NCBI RefSeq assembly: GCF_026798195.1
Contig: NZ_JAPQEZ010000008.1
Coordinates: forward strand, 1-49,903
Length of the DNA: 49,903 nucleotides
From: Lentilactobacillus senioris
GTDB taxonomy: Bacteria > Bacillota > Bacilli > Lactobacillales > Lactobacillaceae
Direction: 5' to 3'
Positions 7,723 to 16,407 of this stretch are shown in pieces (position 1 is the stretch's first letter; every line of letters starts with the position of its first letter). The notes beneath the pieces were generated by a model. The model saw only the letters and a list, made by a program, of their open reading frames with translations. It was not told the origin of the DNA and did not search any database. A program made the translations under genes and the position numbers.

Positions 7723-8344
7723 ATTTGGCTTGATAGTTAGTAAAGTCAGCAATGCCTTCGGTATGTTCAGGAGCAGTCGTTAGATCGATCTGTTGGGGAG
7801 TTTTAATGGTGTACTGACATAAATTAAAAAGGGAAGCATAGTTAAAATCTCTTAAGAGAAGGCCACTATCATCAATTGCAGAGTTAAAAATTACTACAGA
7901 ATTAGGATCTTTAATTTTTAATTCATGAGCCGTTTGTTGATCTTCTTGAAAGACTTGTTTAGTCATTTCAGAACGGCGATCTTCTGCGAACATTTCGCTA
8001 TCTAAACCAATTTGAGTAATAATTTGATTAACCAATTGTTCATTGTATTTTAAATTATCTTGTAAAACCGCTTTTTGCAAGGCTAATAAAAATTGGCGGC
8101 CCTTACGTTTACCTTGAAACGAAGCTGCTTGATAATCTAAGATAATATTATAATGTAATTCTTCGTTAGTCGTTACAGTTGGATTATTTTTAGCAAATTC
8201 ATGGAGAATTTGGATATTTAGCATGGGAACAAAGTGAACGATGGACTTAGTATCTAGTTGAGAAGCGATTGTAAGGACATTTTGTTCAGCTTCGTAACAG
8301 CTAGAGTTCAACGGGTCAATAAATAAATACATTTCTAAAATCAA
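7721..8344 (-). CDS. spxH: ClpXP adaptor SpxH (YjbH), DsbA-like fold
   Basis: A 207-aa DsbA-like thioredoxin-fold protein. YjbH/SpxH binds Spx and hands it to ClpXP. The N-terminal strand MYLFIDPL is followed by NSSC, where many relatives carry a CxxC; only the second Cys (about residue 16) remains, so no disulfide redox chemistry is expected from this site. The C-terminal part (DPNSVVIFN onward) forms the later thioredoxin elements. The start is TTG 8344, with GGAGG 6 nt upstream; ATG 8332 is the alternative and lacks a site at good distance. Its place between pepF and relQ and near spx and mecA supports the assignment. Confidence 0.85.
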   Translation of the reverse strand: MILEMYLFIDPLNSSCYEAEQNVLTIASQLDTKSIVHFVPMLNIQILHEFAKNNPTVTTNEELHYNIILDYQAASFQGKRKGRQFLLALQKAVLQDNLKYNEQLVNQIITQIGLDSEMFAEDRRSEMTKQVFQEDQQTAHELKIKDPNSVVIFNSAIDDSGLLLRDFNYASLFNLCQYTIKTPQQIDLTTAPEHTEGIADFTNYQAK

Positions 8345-8517
8345 AGTTAGCCTCCATAGTCGCAACTAAACTAGTTTTATTATCTACAACAAATAGAATA
8401 GCAAAATATCTGTAAAAAACAATTTTTTTGCCTGGGAATCGAAAGAATCCAGAATTGTGTTAAAATCAGACAGTGAATGTTAAATTTAAATGTGCTTGAA
8501 AGATTGGAAGTGACAAA

Positions 8518-9135
8518 TTGGAACAAAATTGGGATAAACTCTTAATTCCTTACACTCAAGCGGTTAATGAATTAAAAGTAAAACTAAGAGGAATACGAAC
8601 GCAGTTTATGGAAATTGACGGTCGGAGTCCAATTGAATTTGTGACTGGCAGAGTTAAGCCAGTAGCTAGCATTAAGGAAAAAATGGTTAGACGCCATATT
8701 TCCGAAGATCGCCTAGAACAAGATATGGAAGATATTGCTGGATTAAGAATCATGTGCCAGTTTGTCGACGATATCTATCAAGTGGTGGATTTACTGAGAA
8801 AAAGAACTGATATTAATATTTTAGAGGAACGAGACTACGTTCACAATAAAAAACCAAGTGGGTATCGTTCATATCATATCGTGTTTGAATATCCAGTTCA
8901 AATGGTTTCGGGAGAAAAAGTAATAAAGGCGGAAATTCAGGTAAGAACTTTAGCAATGAATTTTTGGGCCACCGTGGAACACTCCCTTAATTATAAGTAT
9001 GATGGTGCTTTTCCGGCGGGATTGGCAGAACGTTTGCGCAGTTCAGCGGAAGCGGCATTCAAGTTGGATGAAGAAATGTCTGAAATTCGTGCGGAACTTC
9101 AAGAAACTAAAAAAGATAATGATCCCGAAAATTAA
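8518..9135 (+). CDS. relQ: Small alarmone synthetase RelQ (GTP pyrophosphokinase)
   Basis: A 205-aa single-domain (p)ppGpp synthetase. It transfers pyrophosphate from ATP to GDP or GTP and lacks the HD hydrolase and the regulatory domains of long Rel. The nucleotide-site motif EIQVRTLAMNFWATVEHSL is complete, and the ITGR-like segment reads VTGRVKP. The TTG start at 8518 has GGAAG 7 nt upstream; an upstream extended -10 (TGTTAAAAT near 8458-8466) is a candidate promoter. It leads the transcript relQ-nadK-rlu, a conserved gene order in Firmicutes. Confidence 0.94.
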   Translation: MEQNWDKLLIPYTQAVNELKVKLRGIRTQFMEIDGRSPIEFVTGRVKPVASIKEKMVRRHISEDRLEQDMEDIAGLRIMCQFVDDIYQVVDLLRKRTDINILEERDYVHNKKPSGYRSYHIVFEYPVQMVSGEKVIKAEIQVRTLAMNFWATVEHSLNYKYDGAFPAGLAERLRSSAEAAFKLDEEMSEIRAELQETKKDNDPEN

Positions 9136-9160
9136 TTAAACCGGGAAAGGAAACAAATAA

Positions 9161-9967
9161 ATGAGAGTAGCAATTTATAGTAATCTAGTTCAATTATCAA
9201 ATAACGTTGCGGAACGACTAAAAGCCGAAATCGAACAATCGGATAAATTGGAGCTAGATAGTCTTAATCCCGAAATTGTAATTTCTGTAGGGGGAGACGG
9301 AACCCTGTTATCAGCTTTTCACCATTATGCAGATATTAGTGAGCAGATTCGGTTGGTGGGAATTCATACCGGCCACCTGGGATTTTATACGGATTGGCGG
9401 GATTATGAGGTTGATGAATTAATTGCTAGCTTAGAAAACGATAATGGGCAAAGTGAAACCTATCCGTTATTAGACATCACGATTAATTATCGGGATGGCG
9501 GTAGTGCCGACCATGCCTTAGCGTTAAACGAATCGACGATTAAACAAGTTAGTGGGACGTTGACTGCTGATGTGTATATTAAAGACCAAAGGTTTGAAAG
9601 TTTTAGAGGAGATGGATTATGTATTTCCACGCCAAGTGGTTCCACGGCTTACAATAAGTCGGTCGGAGGTGCAATCATTAATCCCGCATTAAATGCGTTA
9701 CAAATTTCTGAAATTTCTTCCATCAATAATCGGGTTTTTAGAACACTGGGTTCACCAATTATTATTCCACCAGAAGAGTGGGTGCGGATTGTTCCTGAAG
9801 ATAGTGGTCAACCGGTGTTAACTTGTGATCAGCAAGTTATTTCGGGCCGCCCAATTGCAACCATTGAATACCGAATTGCTAAACAACGGGTAGCATTTGC
9901 TCAATATCGGCACACTCATTTTTGGCAGCGAGTCAGCAACTCGTTTATCGGAGTGCAAGATGACTAG
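9161..9967 (+). CDS. nadK: NAD kinase
   Basis: A 268-aa NAD kinase that phosphorylates NAD to NADP. The GGDGT motif with the catalytic Asp is G44-G-D46-G-T, and the NE motif (LNEST) binding NAD ribose is near residue 122. Length is typical for the Firmicute PpnK type. ATG 9161 has an AAAGGA site upstream. It lies 25 nt after relQ, and the following pseudouridine synthase overlaps its end by 8 nt, so the three genes are translationally linked. Confidence 0.95.
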   Translation: MRVAIYSNLVQLSNNVAERLKAEIEQSDKLELDSLNPEIVISVGGDGTLLSAFHHYADISEQIRLVGIHTGHLGFYTDWRDYEVDELIASLENDNGQSETYPLLDITINYRDGGSADHALALNESTIKQVSGTLTADVYIKDQRFESFRGDGLCISTPSGSTAYNKSVGGAIINPALNALQISEISSINNRVFRTLGSPIIIPPEEWVRIVPEDSGQPVLTCDQQVISGRPIATIEYRIAKQRVAFAQYRHTHFWQRVSNSFIGVQDD

Positions 9968-10871
9968 TTTTGAATGGCGAGTAACGGAAAATAATCCACA
10001 AAAATTAAGGACTGTGATTATGGCTCACGGAGTTACCAGAACCTTGTTAAAGCAAATTAAATTTCATGGTGGGCAAATTAAAGTTAATGGTACTGAACAG
10101 TTGACTAATTTTATGGTTACTGCAGGGGATGTAGTGACGGTGACTTTACCACCAGAACCGGGCAATGATCACGTGCCAGCATCTGATGTGGCCTTAGACA
10201 TAGTTTATGAAGATTCTAACTGGCTAGTAGTTAATAAACCAGCTGGGGTGGCTTCTGTACCGGCTCATATCTATGCCAATGATTCATTAGTTAATCGCGT
10301 TAAAGGCTATTACGAACGGCAACACTATGAAAATCAACGGGTCCACATAGTTACCCGTTTGGATCGAGATACCAGTGGCTTGGTCATTTTTGCCAAGCAT
10401 CACATGGCTCATTCAGTGTTGGACAAGCAATTAAAAGATCATACTTTAAAAAAAGAGTATCTAGCAATTGTAGTGGGTAATTTCAAGCACTCACATATCG
10501 AAGTTAATTTGCCTATTGGTAGAGATCCGGAATCATTTGTTAAACGACAGATAGTTGCTGATGGTAAAATGGCGATCACCGAATTTTGGTCTGAACAACG
10601 TTGGCCTCAAATGGAACTGGTAAAAATTCAGTTACATACGGGAAGAACGCACCAAATTCGGGTTCACATGACGGCGTTAGGTCATCCGTTGTTGGGAGAT
10701 TGGTTATATAATCCTAATAATCAACAAATGAAGCGGCAAGCATTGCACTGTTTTCAAGTCAGATTTTATGATCCGTTTAGTGCCAAAATTATTTCTTGTC
10801 AGGCACCATTGCCTGTGGATATGAAATTAGCAATAAAGCAAGCCGACCAAATGGATGTAACCAGTATTTAA
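9960..10871 (+). CDS. RluD/RluA-family pseudouridine synthase
   Basis: A 303-aa rRNA (possibly 23S) pseudouridine synthase. An N-terminal S4-like region (about residues 20-60, LLKQIKFHGGQIKVNG) precedes the RluA-type catalytic domain. The catalytic motif is R133-L-D135-R-D-T-S-G, with Asp135 the nucleophile, and the C-terminal LHTGRTHQIRVH motif is present. This is the yjbO-type gene of the block. ATG 9960 overlaps the nadK stop by 8 nt. The exact uridines modified cannot be read from sequence. A very strong convergent terminator follows. Confidence 0.9.
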   Translation: MTSFEWRVTENNPQKLRTVIMAHGVTRTLLKQIKFHGGQIKVNGTEQLTNFMVTAGDVVTVTLPPEPGNDHVPASDVALDIVYEDSNWLVVNKPAGVASVPAHIYANDSLVNRVKGYYERQHYENQRVHIVTRLDRDTSGLVIFAKHHMAHSVLDKQLKDHTLKKEYLAIVVGNFKHSHIEVNLPIGRDPESFVKRQIVADGKMAITEFWSEQRWPQMELVKIQLHTGRTHQIRVHMTALGHPLLGDWLYNPNNQQMKRQALHCFQVRFYDPFSAKIISCQAPLPVDMKLAIKQADQMDVTSI

Positions 10872-10893
10872 ACGATTAAATAAATTGTGAAAC

Positions 10894-10940
10894 AAAAAGG
10901 GGATTTTGACTTTATTAAGTCAAAATCCCCTTTTTTATTT
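10894..10940. terminator. Strong bidirectional terminator
   Basis: A perfect 19-bp stem (AAAAAGGGGATTTTGACTT and its complement) around a TATT loop, with a T-run on either strand. It separates two convergent genes. Confidence 0.95.
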
Positions 10941-10946
10941 CAGTAA

Positions 10947-11438
10947 TTAATGTTTAATGGCACTTAAAACGGCAATAGTGATTCCTAAACCCACTGCAGG
11001 GGAAATTTCATCAGCAATCACTACGGAATAACGATCAAAGTTGTGAGATCCGCGTTTGGCTACAATTAATTTGCGTTTAGAGTCGTGAACGGCAAAGTAT
11101 CCACTGTTAGTGGTTACCGTTAGTGGTTGCCCCGCTAATTCGACCGTGAATGGGGGGACGTTTTTACGTTGGCGACTAAGCTGGGCTACTGGTTGTTGAT
11201 TTACGTTAATGGTAGCAGAAGCACCTAAAAATTTGGGATGATTGCTAACGGCAACTGACTGTTGATTAAGTTGAAAAGTAAAGGTTTGGGGGATGTTAAT
11301 TAACCATCCTAAAAAAATATTGAAAAAATCACTGGCTAAATTAGTGGGGACTTTAGCTAACAGGTGTTCGTTTTCATCAAATATTTGAAATTTATCTCGA
11401 AACGATGCGTCTACTGAAACATTGAATTTGGTTGCCAT
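10947..11438 (-). CDS. LOR/YxjI-like tubby-fold protein
   Basis: A 163-aa protein of uncertain function. Pattern and length suggest the LURP-one-related (YxjI-type) fold: alternating beta-strands such as FQIFDENEHLLAKV and a hydrophobic C-terminal helix (about residues 148-160, VGLGITIAVLSAIK), as in tubby-like proteins. These proteins are thought to bind lipids or act as scaffolds. ATG 11438 has AAGGAG 6 nt upstream; the longer open frame is not used. It is divergent from the rRNA methyltransferase gene, with an 88-nt shared promoter region. The assignment is tentative. Confidence 0.5.
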   Translation of the reverse strand: MATKFNVSVDASFRDKFQIFDENEHLLAKVPTNLASDFFNIFLGWLINIPQTFTFQLNQQSVAVSNHPKFLGASATINVNQQPVAQLSRQRKNVPPFTVELAGQPLTVTTNSGYFAVHDSKRKLIVAKRGSHNFDRYSVVIADEISPAVGLGITIAVLSAIKH

Positions 11439-11494
11439 AGCTAGCTCCTTGAATTTAATAGTTTCATTATACCAACTTTTTAAGACTGTGAACG

Positions 11495-11503
11495 TGATAT
11501 AAT
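11495..11503 (+). promoter_or_regulatory. Extended -10 promoter element of rlmA
   Basis: TGATATAAT at 11495-11503 is a consensus extended -10, 23 nt before the start codon. No good -35 is seen, which is usual for extended -10 promoters. Confidence 0.65.
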
Positions 11504-11526
11504 GGATTGCGTTTGTGGAGGGAAAA

Positions 11527-12375
11527 ATGAAGAAAATTGAGATTGCAAGGCAGTTTTTAACTGACCATTTAGATTTATTTAGGTGTCCGGTATGTGAACA
11601 ACCGTTTATAACGGCAGATGAACAGGGATTAGTATGCCCTAATCGGCACCAATTTGACTTAAATAAAAAAGGAACATTGTATTTTTTGGCCAAAAAGTTT
11701 TCTGGCGAGTACGATGGAGAAATGTTGGCTGCCCGGCAACGGATCATTCAAGCCGGACTCTTCGACGGTATTTTAGCTAAAGCAGCTGAAACAATTAATA
11801 TTCCTAATGCTGCTATTTTAGACGTCGGCTGTGGTGAAGGAACACCGTTAAATAAGTTACTGCAACTAAGAGGAAATCAAGATTACGGCGTGGGGTTTGA
11901 TATTTCTAAGCCGGGGATTAATTTGGCTAATAATCAAGTTACACCGTCCTTTTTCTGTGTAGCTGATTTAGCTAGATTACCATTTAATGACCACTCAATG
12001 GATGTAATTTTTGATCTTTTTTCACCATCAGCATACGGAGAATTTAATCGAGTAGTTAAACCAGGCGGCCAGCTAATTAAGATAATTCCTAATTCGGATT
12101 ACTTGATGGAATTACGCCACTTACTATATCCAGAGGGCAGTAAAAATCAAGCTTATTCCAATAAGGAGGTTGTAGATTTGTTTGTAAAGCACTATCCTAA
12201 CAGTATCCAACAACAAATTACATACCAATTTGATTTAAGCCAGGTCAATAACCAAGATCTCTTGATTATGACACCACTTCATTGGGGACAGGGAAGTCAA
12301 CCGGTAACTACTGAGCAGTTGAATAGTATGTCTCAGATTACCGTGAGCGTCACGATGTTAGTTCAACAATTTTAA
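11527..12375 (+). CDS. rlmA: 23S rRNA (guanine-N1)-methyltransferase, RlmA family
   Basis: A 282-aa SAM-dependent methyltransferase. The N-terminal zinc finger (CPVC near residue 20, then CPNRHQF) and the SAM-binding motif ILDVGCGEGTPL mark the RlmA(I)/(II) family, which methylates G745 or G748 of 23S rRNA; members of the RlmA(II) type can influence tylosin resistance. Which guanine is modified cannot be decided here. ATG 11527 follows GGAGGG by 4 nt. It is probably co-transcribed with trmL (15-nt gap) and then ftsK. Confidence 0.88.
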   Translation: MKKIEIARQFLTDHLDLFRCPVCEQPFITADEQGLVCPNRHQFDLNKKGTLYFLAKKFSGEYDGEMLAARQRIIQAGLFDGILAKAAETINIPNAAILDVGCGEGTPLNKLLQLRGNQDYGVGFDISKPGINLANNQVTPSFFCVADLARLPFNDHSMDVIFDLFSPSAYGEFNRVVKPGGQLIKIIPNSDYLMELRHLLYPEGSKNQAYSNKEVVDLFVKHYPNSIQQQITYQFDLSQVNNQDLLIMTPLHWGQGSQPVTTEQLNSMSQITVSVTMLVQQF

Positions 12376-12390
12376 AAAGCGAGGAAAAAC

Positions 12391-12903
12391 ATGACTAATC
12401 ATATTGTATTATTTGAACCATTGATGCCAGCTAATACTGGTAATATTGCTAGAACCTGTGCCGGAACTGATACGGTACTAGACTTAATTGAACCATTGGG
12501 TTTTACGATTGACGATAAGCACTTAAAACGAGCTGGATTAGATTACTGGGATAAAGTTCAAATTAACCGGCATAAAGATTTACCGACTTTTATTAGTACG
12601 GTTGCCAATCCTAAAAACTTATTCTTGGTTTCTAAGTTTGCTGAACAAACTTATGTAGATCCGGATTATAGTGTTCCTGACCAAGATTATTATTTCTTAT
12701 TCGGAAAGGAAACTACCGGTTTACCGGAACCGTTTATGCGTAAAAATCCTGAAAAAGCAATTCGAATTCCTCAAGACGACAGTAATATTCGCGCTCTTAA
12801 CTTGTCTAATAGTGCGGCAATCGTGATTTATGAAGTTTTACGACAACAAAACTTTAATCACTTAGAAAAAAGCCACACTTACGAAAACGATAAGCTAAAG
12901 TAA
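12391..12903 (+). CDS. trmL: tRNA (cytidine/uridine-34 2'-O-)-methyltransferase TrmL
   Basis: A 170-aa SpoU/SPOUT methyltransferase. It begins with the family strand HIVLFEPLMPANTGNIARTC, and the trefoil-knot SAM site contains LFGKETTGLP and the C-terminal RALNLSNSAAIVIYE segment, all hallmarks of TrmL, which methylates the ribose of the wobble base of leucine tRNAs. Full length. SD AGCGAGGA precedes ATG 12391. It lies in the same direction as rlmA and ftsK with short gaps. Confidence 0.93.
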   Translation: MTNHIVLFEPLMPANTGNIARTCAGTDTVLDLIEPLGFTIDDKHLKRAGLDYWDKVQINRHKDLPTFISTVANPKNLFLVSKFAEQTYVDPDYSVPDQDYYFLFGKETTGLPEPFMRKNPEKAIRIPQDDSNIRALNLSNSAAIVIYEVLRQQNFNHLEKSHTYENDKLK

Positions 12904-12922
12904 ACTGCAGAAAGGATAGTCC

Positions 12923-15169
12923 ATGGCCAAACGAACAACTAAGAGAAAAAAGAGTAAGAAAAAGACCAACCAGTACCAAAAAAACGTTGGTGGAGCTGTT
13001 CTCCTCTTAATTGCTATTTTGGGACTGGCTAAGGCGGGAATTGTTGGTCTTTTCATTGGTAATATCTGTCGCATCATTACCGGCAATGTGTATGCGGTAG
13101 CGTTACTGATTATTTTTGCGATTGGGAGCAGTTATTTAATATTAGGTCGCTTGGTTAAAGTAGCTACTCGCTGGTGGGGTGGTAGTTTATTAACTTTAAA
13201 TGGGATTTTGCTTTATTTGAGCTTGCAACAAGCTAGAGAAGATCATTTGAGTGCTATTTTATCGGCGGTAACTTGGCAGAGAATTAGCGGTGACTTTACG
13301 TCTGGTAATTTAAATTCCAATGTTGGTGGCGGAATTATCAGTGCCTATGAATACCAACTAATTCATTTTTTAGTGGGAAATATCGGGGTTAGTTTGATTG
13401 CCATTGTTTGCGTTTTTAGTGGATTAGCCATTTTATTTGGCATTCAAACTAAGCAAGTTCAAGAGTGGTTTAATGTGGTCCGAACAGCGCTTGTTCGTTT
13501 GGGTGGTCAATTGGCTCAACGGCGGGCATTAAAACTAGAAGCAAAACAACAAGCAGCCAGTAATAAAAAAGTTGTTCCAGAACCAAAGGCCCCAGTCGTG
13601 GCAACACCAGAACCTGAACCAGAATCTAGCCAACCAGTTTCGGTTTCAGTAGGGATGGCCCCGGCTAAAGAAGCACCGGTAGCCAAAAACCATCCAGAAG
13701 AATCAACTGATTCTGAATCCCCAGAGCCAATGGCTTTTGATGCTCCGGCAGATGAAGATTATCGTTTACCTTCGGCTGAATTATTAACGGATATTCCTCA
13801 AAATGATCAGTCGGAAGAATTAAAGTCTATTGATAAAAATGCTAAGGTTCTGCAACAAACCCTAGATAGTTTTGGAGTCAAGGCAGAATTAAAACATGTT
13901 AGTTTAGGACCTTCGGTTACCAAATATGAATTACACCCAGCTATTGGAGTGAAGGTTAGTAAAATTGTTAGTTTAGCTGATGACATCGCTTTGGCATTGG
14001 CGGCTAAGGATATTCGAATTGAAGCCCCGATTCCTGGTAAATCGTTGATCGGAATCGAAGTGCCTAATAAAGAAATTGCTACGGTTTCGTTTCGAGACGT
14101 TGTTGAGTCTCAACCCGATAACAAAGGGCATTTACTACAAGTGCCTTTGGGAAAGGACGTTAATGGTAACGTGGTAACAGCAGACTTAGCAGACATGCCC
14201 CATCTTTTAATTGCCGGTTCTACGGGGAGTGGTAAGTCAGTTGCTATTAACGGTATTATTACCAGTTTACTGTTGAATGCTAAACCTAGTCAGGTGAAAT
14301 TGATGCTAATTGATCCTAAACGAGTAGAACTAGGAGTTTATAACGGGATTCCACACTTATTAAGTCCAGTGGTCTCAGAACCTAAAAAAGCAGCCCGGGC
14401 TTTACAAAAAGTGGTTAGTGAAATGGAACGGCGTTATGAACTCTTTGCTCAATTTGGCCAAAGAAAAATTAGTACTTTTAATGACTTTGTGGCTAAAAAT
14501 AATCAAGAAAACGAAGTTAAAATTCCGCCTTTACCTTATATCGTAGTAATCGTTGATGAATTAGCTGACTTGATGATGACGGTGTCTAACGATGTAGAAG
14601 CAGCCATTATTAGGCTGGCTCAAATGGGACGGGCAGCCGGAATTCATATGATTTTGGCTACTCAGCGCCCATCTGTTGACGTTATTACCGGGTTGATTAA
14701 GGCTAACGTGCCTTCTAGAATTGCATTTGCGGTGTCTAGTGGAATTGATTCTAGAACAATTATCGATACTAATGGTGCTGAAAAACTATTGGGGCGTGGT
14801 GATATGTTATTTTTACCAATTGATAAAAATACCCCCGTACGAGTACAAGGGGCCTTCATTCCGGATCAAGATGTAGCTCGAGTAGTTGACTTTATTACTA
14901 AACAGCAAACGGCGGAATACGATGAGTCAATGTTAGTGAGTGATGAAGAAATTAACACTGAAGAACAAGAAGAAGCAGAAGATGATCTGTTCAACGACGC
15001 TCTAGACTTCGTGGTGGAACAACAAAAGGCCAGCACCTCATTGTTACAACGTCACTTTAGAATTGGGTATAACCGAGCTGCTAGGCTAATTGATGAATTA
15101 GAACAACGAGGCTATATTGGCCCACAAGACGGTAGTCGACCACGACAGGTTTTTAAAAGTAAAGAATAA
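12923..15169 (+). CDS. ftsK: DNA translocase FtsK/SpoIIIE
   Basis: A 748-aa membrane-tethered DNA pump that clears chromosome DNA from the closing septum. The order is a basic N-terminus, about four membrane segments (roughly residues 28-180), a Pro/Glu-rich linker (about 215-275), the alpha-beta motor and a gamma winged helix at the end ([20 protein letters not shown]). The Walker A motif GSTGSGKS is near residue 432, and the Walker B region reads [11 protein letters not shown]. At this length it is of SpoIIIE/FtsK-short type. ATG 12923 has AAAGGA upstream. A perfect FtsK-orienting sequence was not sought. Confidence 0.96.
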   Translation: MAKRTTKRKKSKKKTNQYQKNVGGAVLLLIAILGLAKAGIVGLFIGNICRIITGNVYAVALLIIFAIGSSYLILGRLVKVATRWWGGSLLTLNGILLYLSLQQAREDHLSAILSAVTWQRISGDFTSGNLNSNVGGGIISAYEYQLIHFLVGNIGVSLIAIVCVFSGLAILFGIQTKQVQEWFNVVRTALVRLGGQLAQRRALKLEAKQQAASNKKVVPEPKAPVVATPEPEPESSQPVSVSVGMAPAKEAPVAKNHPEESTDSESPEPMAFDAPADEDYRLPSAELLTDIPQNDQSEELKSIDKNAKVLQQTLDSFGVKAELKHVSLGPSVTKYELHPAIGVKVSKIVSLADDIALALAAKDIRIEAPIPGKSLIGIEVPNKEIATVSFRDVVESQPDNKGHLLQVPLGKDVNGNVVTADLADMPHLLIAGSTGSGKSVAINGIITSLLLNAKPSQVKLMLIDPKRVELGVYNGIPHLLSPVVSEPKKAARALQKVVSEMERRYELFAQFGQRKISTFNDFVAKNNQENEVKIPPLPYIVVIVDELADLMMTVSNDVEAAIIRLAQMGRAAGIHMILATQRPSVDVITGLIKANVPSRIAFAVSSGIDSRTIIDTNGAEKLLGRGDMLFLPIDKNTPVRVQGAFIPDQDVARVVDFITKQQTAEYDESMLVSDEEINTEEQEEAEDDLFNDALDFVVEQQKASTSLLQRHFRIGYNRAARLIDELEQRGYIGPQDGSRPRQVFKSKE

Positions 15170-15196
15170 AAAAACCGTCAGCCAAAGCTAACGGTT
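15165..15196 (-). terminator. Terminator of the DUF4044 gene
   Basis: Hairpin AACCGT-C-AGC-loop-GCT-A-ACGGTT. On the minus strand it is followed by a seven-T tract, fitting the small minus-strand gene. On the plus strand the U-tract is missing. Confidence 0.75.
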
Positions 15197-15208
15197 AATA
15201 GTCTGTTT

Positions 15209-15325
15209 TTAGTTTTGTAGCAAAGTCACCACGGCGGATAAGACCAGGGAACTAACGGTTGCAATGATCATCAGCCACACAAAAACCATGGTGATCTTTT
15301 GAAACTTAGACTTCTTCTTCGCCAT
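15209..15325 (-). CDS. DUF4044 small membrane protein (38 aa)
   Basis: A 38-aa protein. It begins MAKKKSKFQK and continues with a single hydrophobic helix (about residues 12-36, including FVWLMII), the full pattern of the DUF4044 family found in lactobacilli and other Firmicutes near division genes. Its function is unknown. It is likely a short inner-leaflet-anchored peptide with a basic cytoplasmic N-terminus. ATG 15325 has a GGAAAG-type site upstream. It faces away from DUF3397 (94-nt divergent region). A minus-strand terminator after its stop supports a real gene. Confidence 0.85.
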   Translation of the reverse strand: MAKKKSKFQKITMVFVWLMIIATVSSLVLSAVVTLLQN

Positions 15326-15419
15326 TTGTTGCACCACTTTCCAAGTTAAATTACCAAACTAGTGTAACGTTGATTTTAGTGCAATGCAAGCAACTTAACA
15401 AAAAACGGAGGGTTTGATG

Positions 15420-15773
15420 ATGCAATTAATACTAATAATTATTGCTCAAACTATTTTAATGGTAGGGCTAGTTAGTGGTGTTCAGTTCATAAAAAAACGA
15501 TTTGCTGATAAATGGTTTAAACAAATAAATGGATTGGATTTTTTACCAGTTTTAAGTTTAATTTACGTAATCATGCTCAGTTTATTTAGTGACAAATGGT
15601 TATTGTTGTTTGGTTACTTGCTAGTTTGGGCGGTAGTAGTTTTAATTGTGACGTTAGTAAAAATTTTTGGTAATCATCCGGTAACTAGAACCAAGTTACT
15701 TAAAGTTAATTGGCGTATTTCCGATTTACTAACACCAATTATGTGGATTGTAGTGGTGGGATTAACCATTTAA
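15420..15773 (+). CDS. DUF3397 membrane protein
   Basis: A 117-aa protein with four hydrophobic segments (about residues 2-22, 39-58, 62-83 and 102-117). It matches the DUF3397 family, commonly found just before mraZ in lactobacilli. Function unknown. Of three candidate starts in a row, ATG 15420 is best: GGAGGG lies 7 nt before it, against 4 nt for ATG 15417 and 1 nt for TTG 15414. A terminator separates it from mraZ. Confidence 0.82.
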   Translation: MQLILIIIAQTILMVGLVSGVQFIKKRFADKWFKQINGLDFLPVLSLIYVIMLSLFSDKWLLLFGYLLVWAVVVLIVTLVKIFGNHPVTRTKLLKVNWRISDLLTPIMWIVVVGLTI

Positions 15774-15822
15774 ATGATATTATCCCCACTTAACCTCCAC
15801 AACGAATAAATTCTAATAAATA

Positions 15823-15863
15823 GGGCTTTATCATCCTTTAATAAAGGTGATAAGGCCCTTTTT
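15823..15863 (+). terminator. Terminator between DUF3397 and mraZ
   Basis: A 13-pair stem starting GGGC.TTATCA and closing TGATAAGGCCC, followed by TTTTTAATT. It isolates the division cluster from the upstream genes. Confidence 0.85.
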
Positions 15864-15893
15864 AATTACGAAAAACATAAATCCCAAAGTGAT

Positions 15894-15928
15894 GTGGTTG
15901 ATAGTGGTGGATTGTGGTAGAATGTGAA
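15894..15928 (+). promoter_or_regulatory. MraZ operator: 10-bp-phased GTGGT repeats
   Basis: GTGGT occurs at 15894, 15904 and 15914, and a degenerate GTGAA at 15924, exactly 10 bp apart (5-bp box plus 5-bp spacer). This is the arrangement described for MraZ operators. An extended -10 (TGG then TAGAAT, 15915-15923) lies inside the array, so MraZ bound here should block the dcw promoter. Confidence 0.78.
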
Positions 15929-15956
15929 TGTAATCTTTATTTAAGGGGTGATATCA

Positions 15957-16382
15957 GTGTTTATGGGCGAATTTCAACATTCGATCGACTCGAAAGGCCG
16001 AATTATTATTCCGGCCAAATTTCGATCGGAGTTAGGCCCTAAATTTGTTATCACCCGGGGGATGGATGGTTGCTTATTTGGTTATCCAATGGCTGAATGG
16101 GAGAACGTCCAAGAAAAAATAGATGAATTGCCGGTTAGCAAAAAAGATTCTCGGGCGTTTACCCGCTTTTTCTTTTCTGCAGCTGTAGAGTGTGAATTAG
16201 ATAAACAGGGAAGAATTAACCTACCTAAGACATTAGTTCAATATGCCAAAATCGTAAAAAAATGTGTGGTAGTAGGAGTTTCTAATCGCTTTGAAATTTG
16301 GAGCGAGGAACTATGGCAAGAGTTTAGTACCGAAGCTGAAGAAAACTTTAACGAAATTGCTGAAAATATGATTGATTTTTAA
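15957..16382 (+). CDS. mraZ: Transcriptional regulator MraZ
   Basis: A 141-aa protein with two SpoVT-AbrB DNA-binding modules (about residues 1-60 and 75-135), which assembles into rings and binds phased repeats before its own gene to repress the dcw operon. The first module contains [13 protein letters not shown] and the second [13 protein letters not shown] 15957 (reading MFMGEFQHS) is chosen because AAGGGG lies 8 nt upstream and the family begins this way. It is first gene of the division cluster, 25 nt before rsmH. Confidence 0.95.
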   Translation: MFMGEFQHSIDSKGRIIIPAKFRSELGPKFVITRGMDGCLFGYPMAEWENVQEKIDELPVSKKDSRAFTRFFFSAAVECELDKQGRINLPKTLVQYAKIVKKCVVVGVSNRFEIWSEELWQEFSTEAEENFNEIAENMIDF

Positions 16383-16407
16383 ATTAGAAGATTAAGGGCG
16401 GAAAGTA

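Noticed and set aside
15889-15893. Fourth GTGAT box in the MraZ array
   Set aside because: It lies 5 nt, not 10 nt, before the first repeat and is out of phase with the others.
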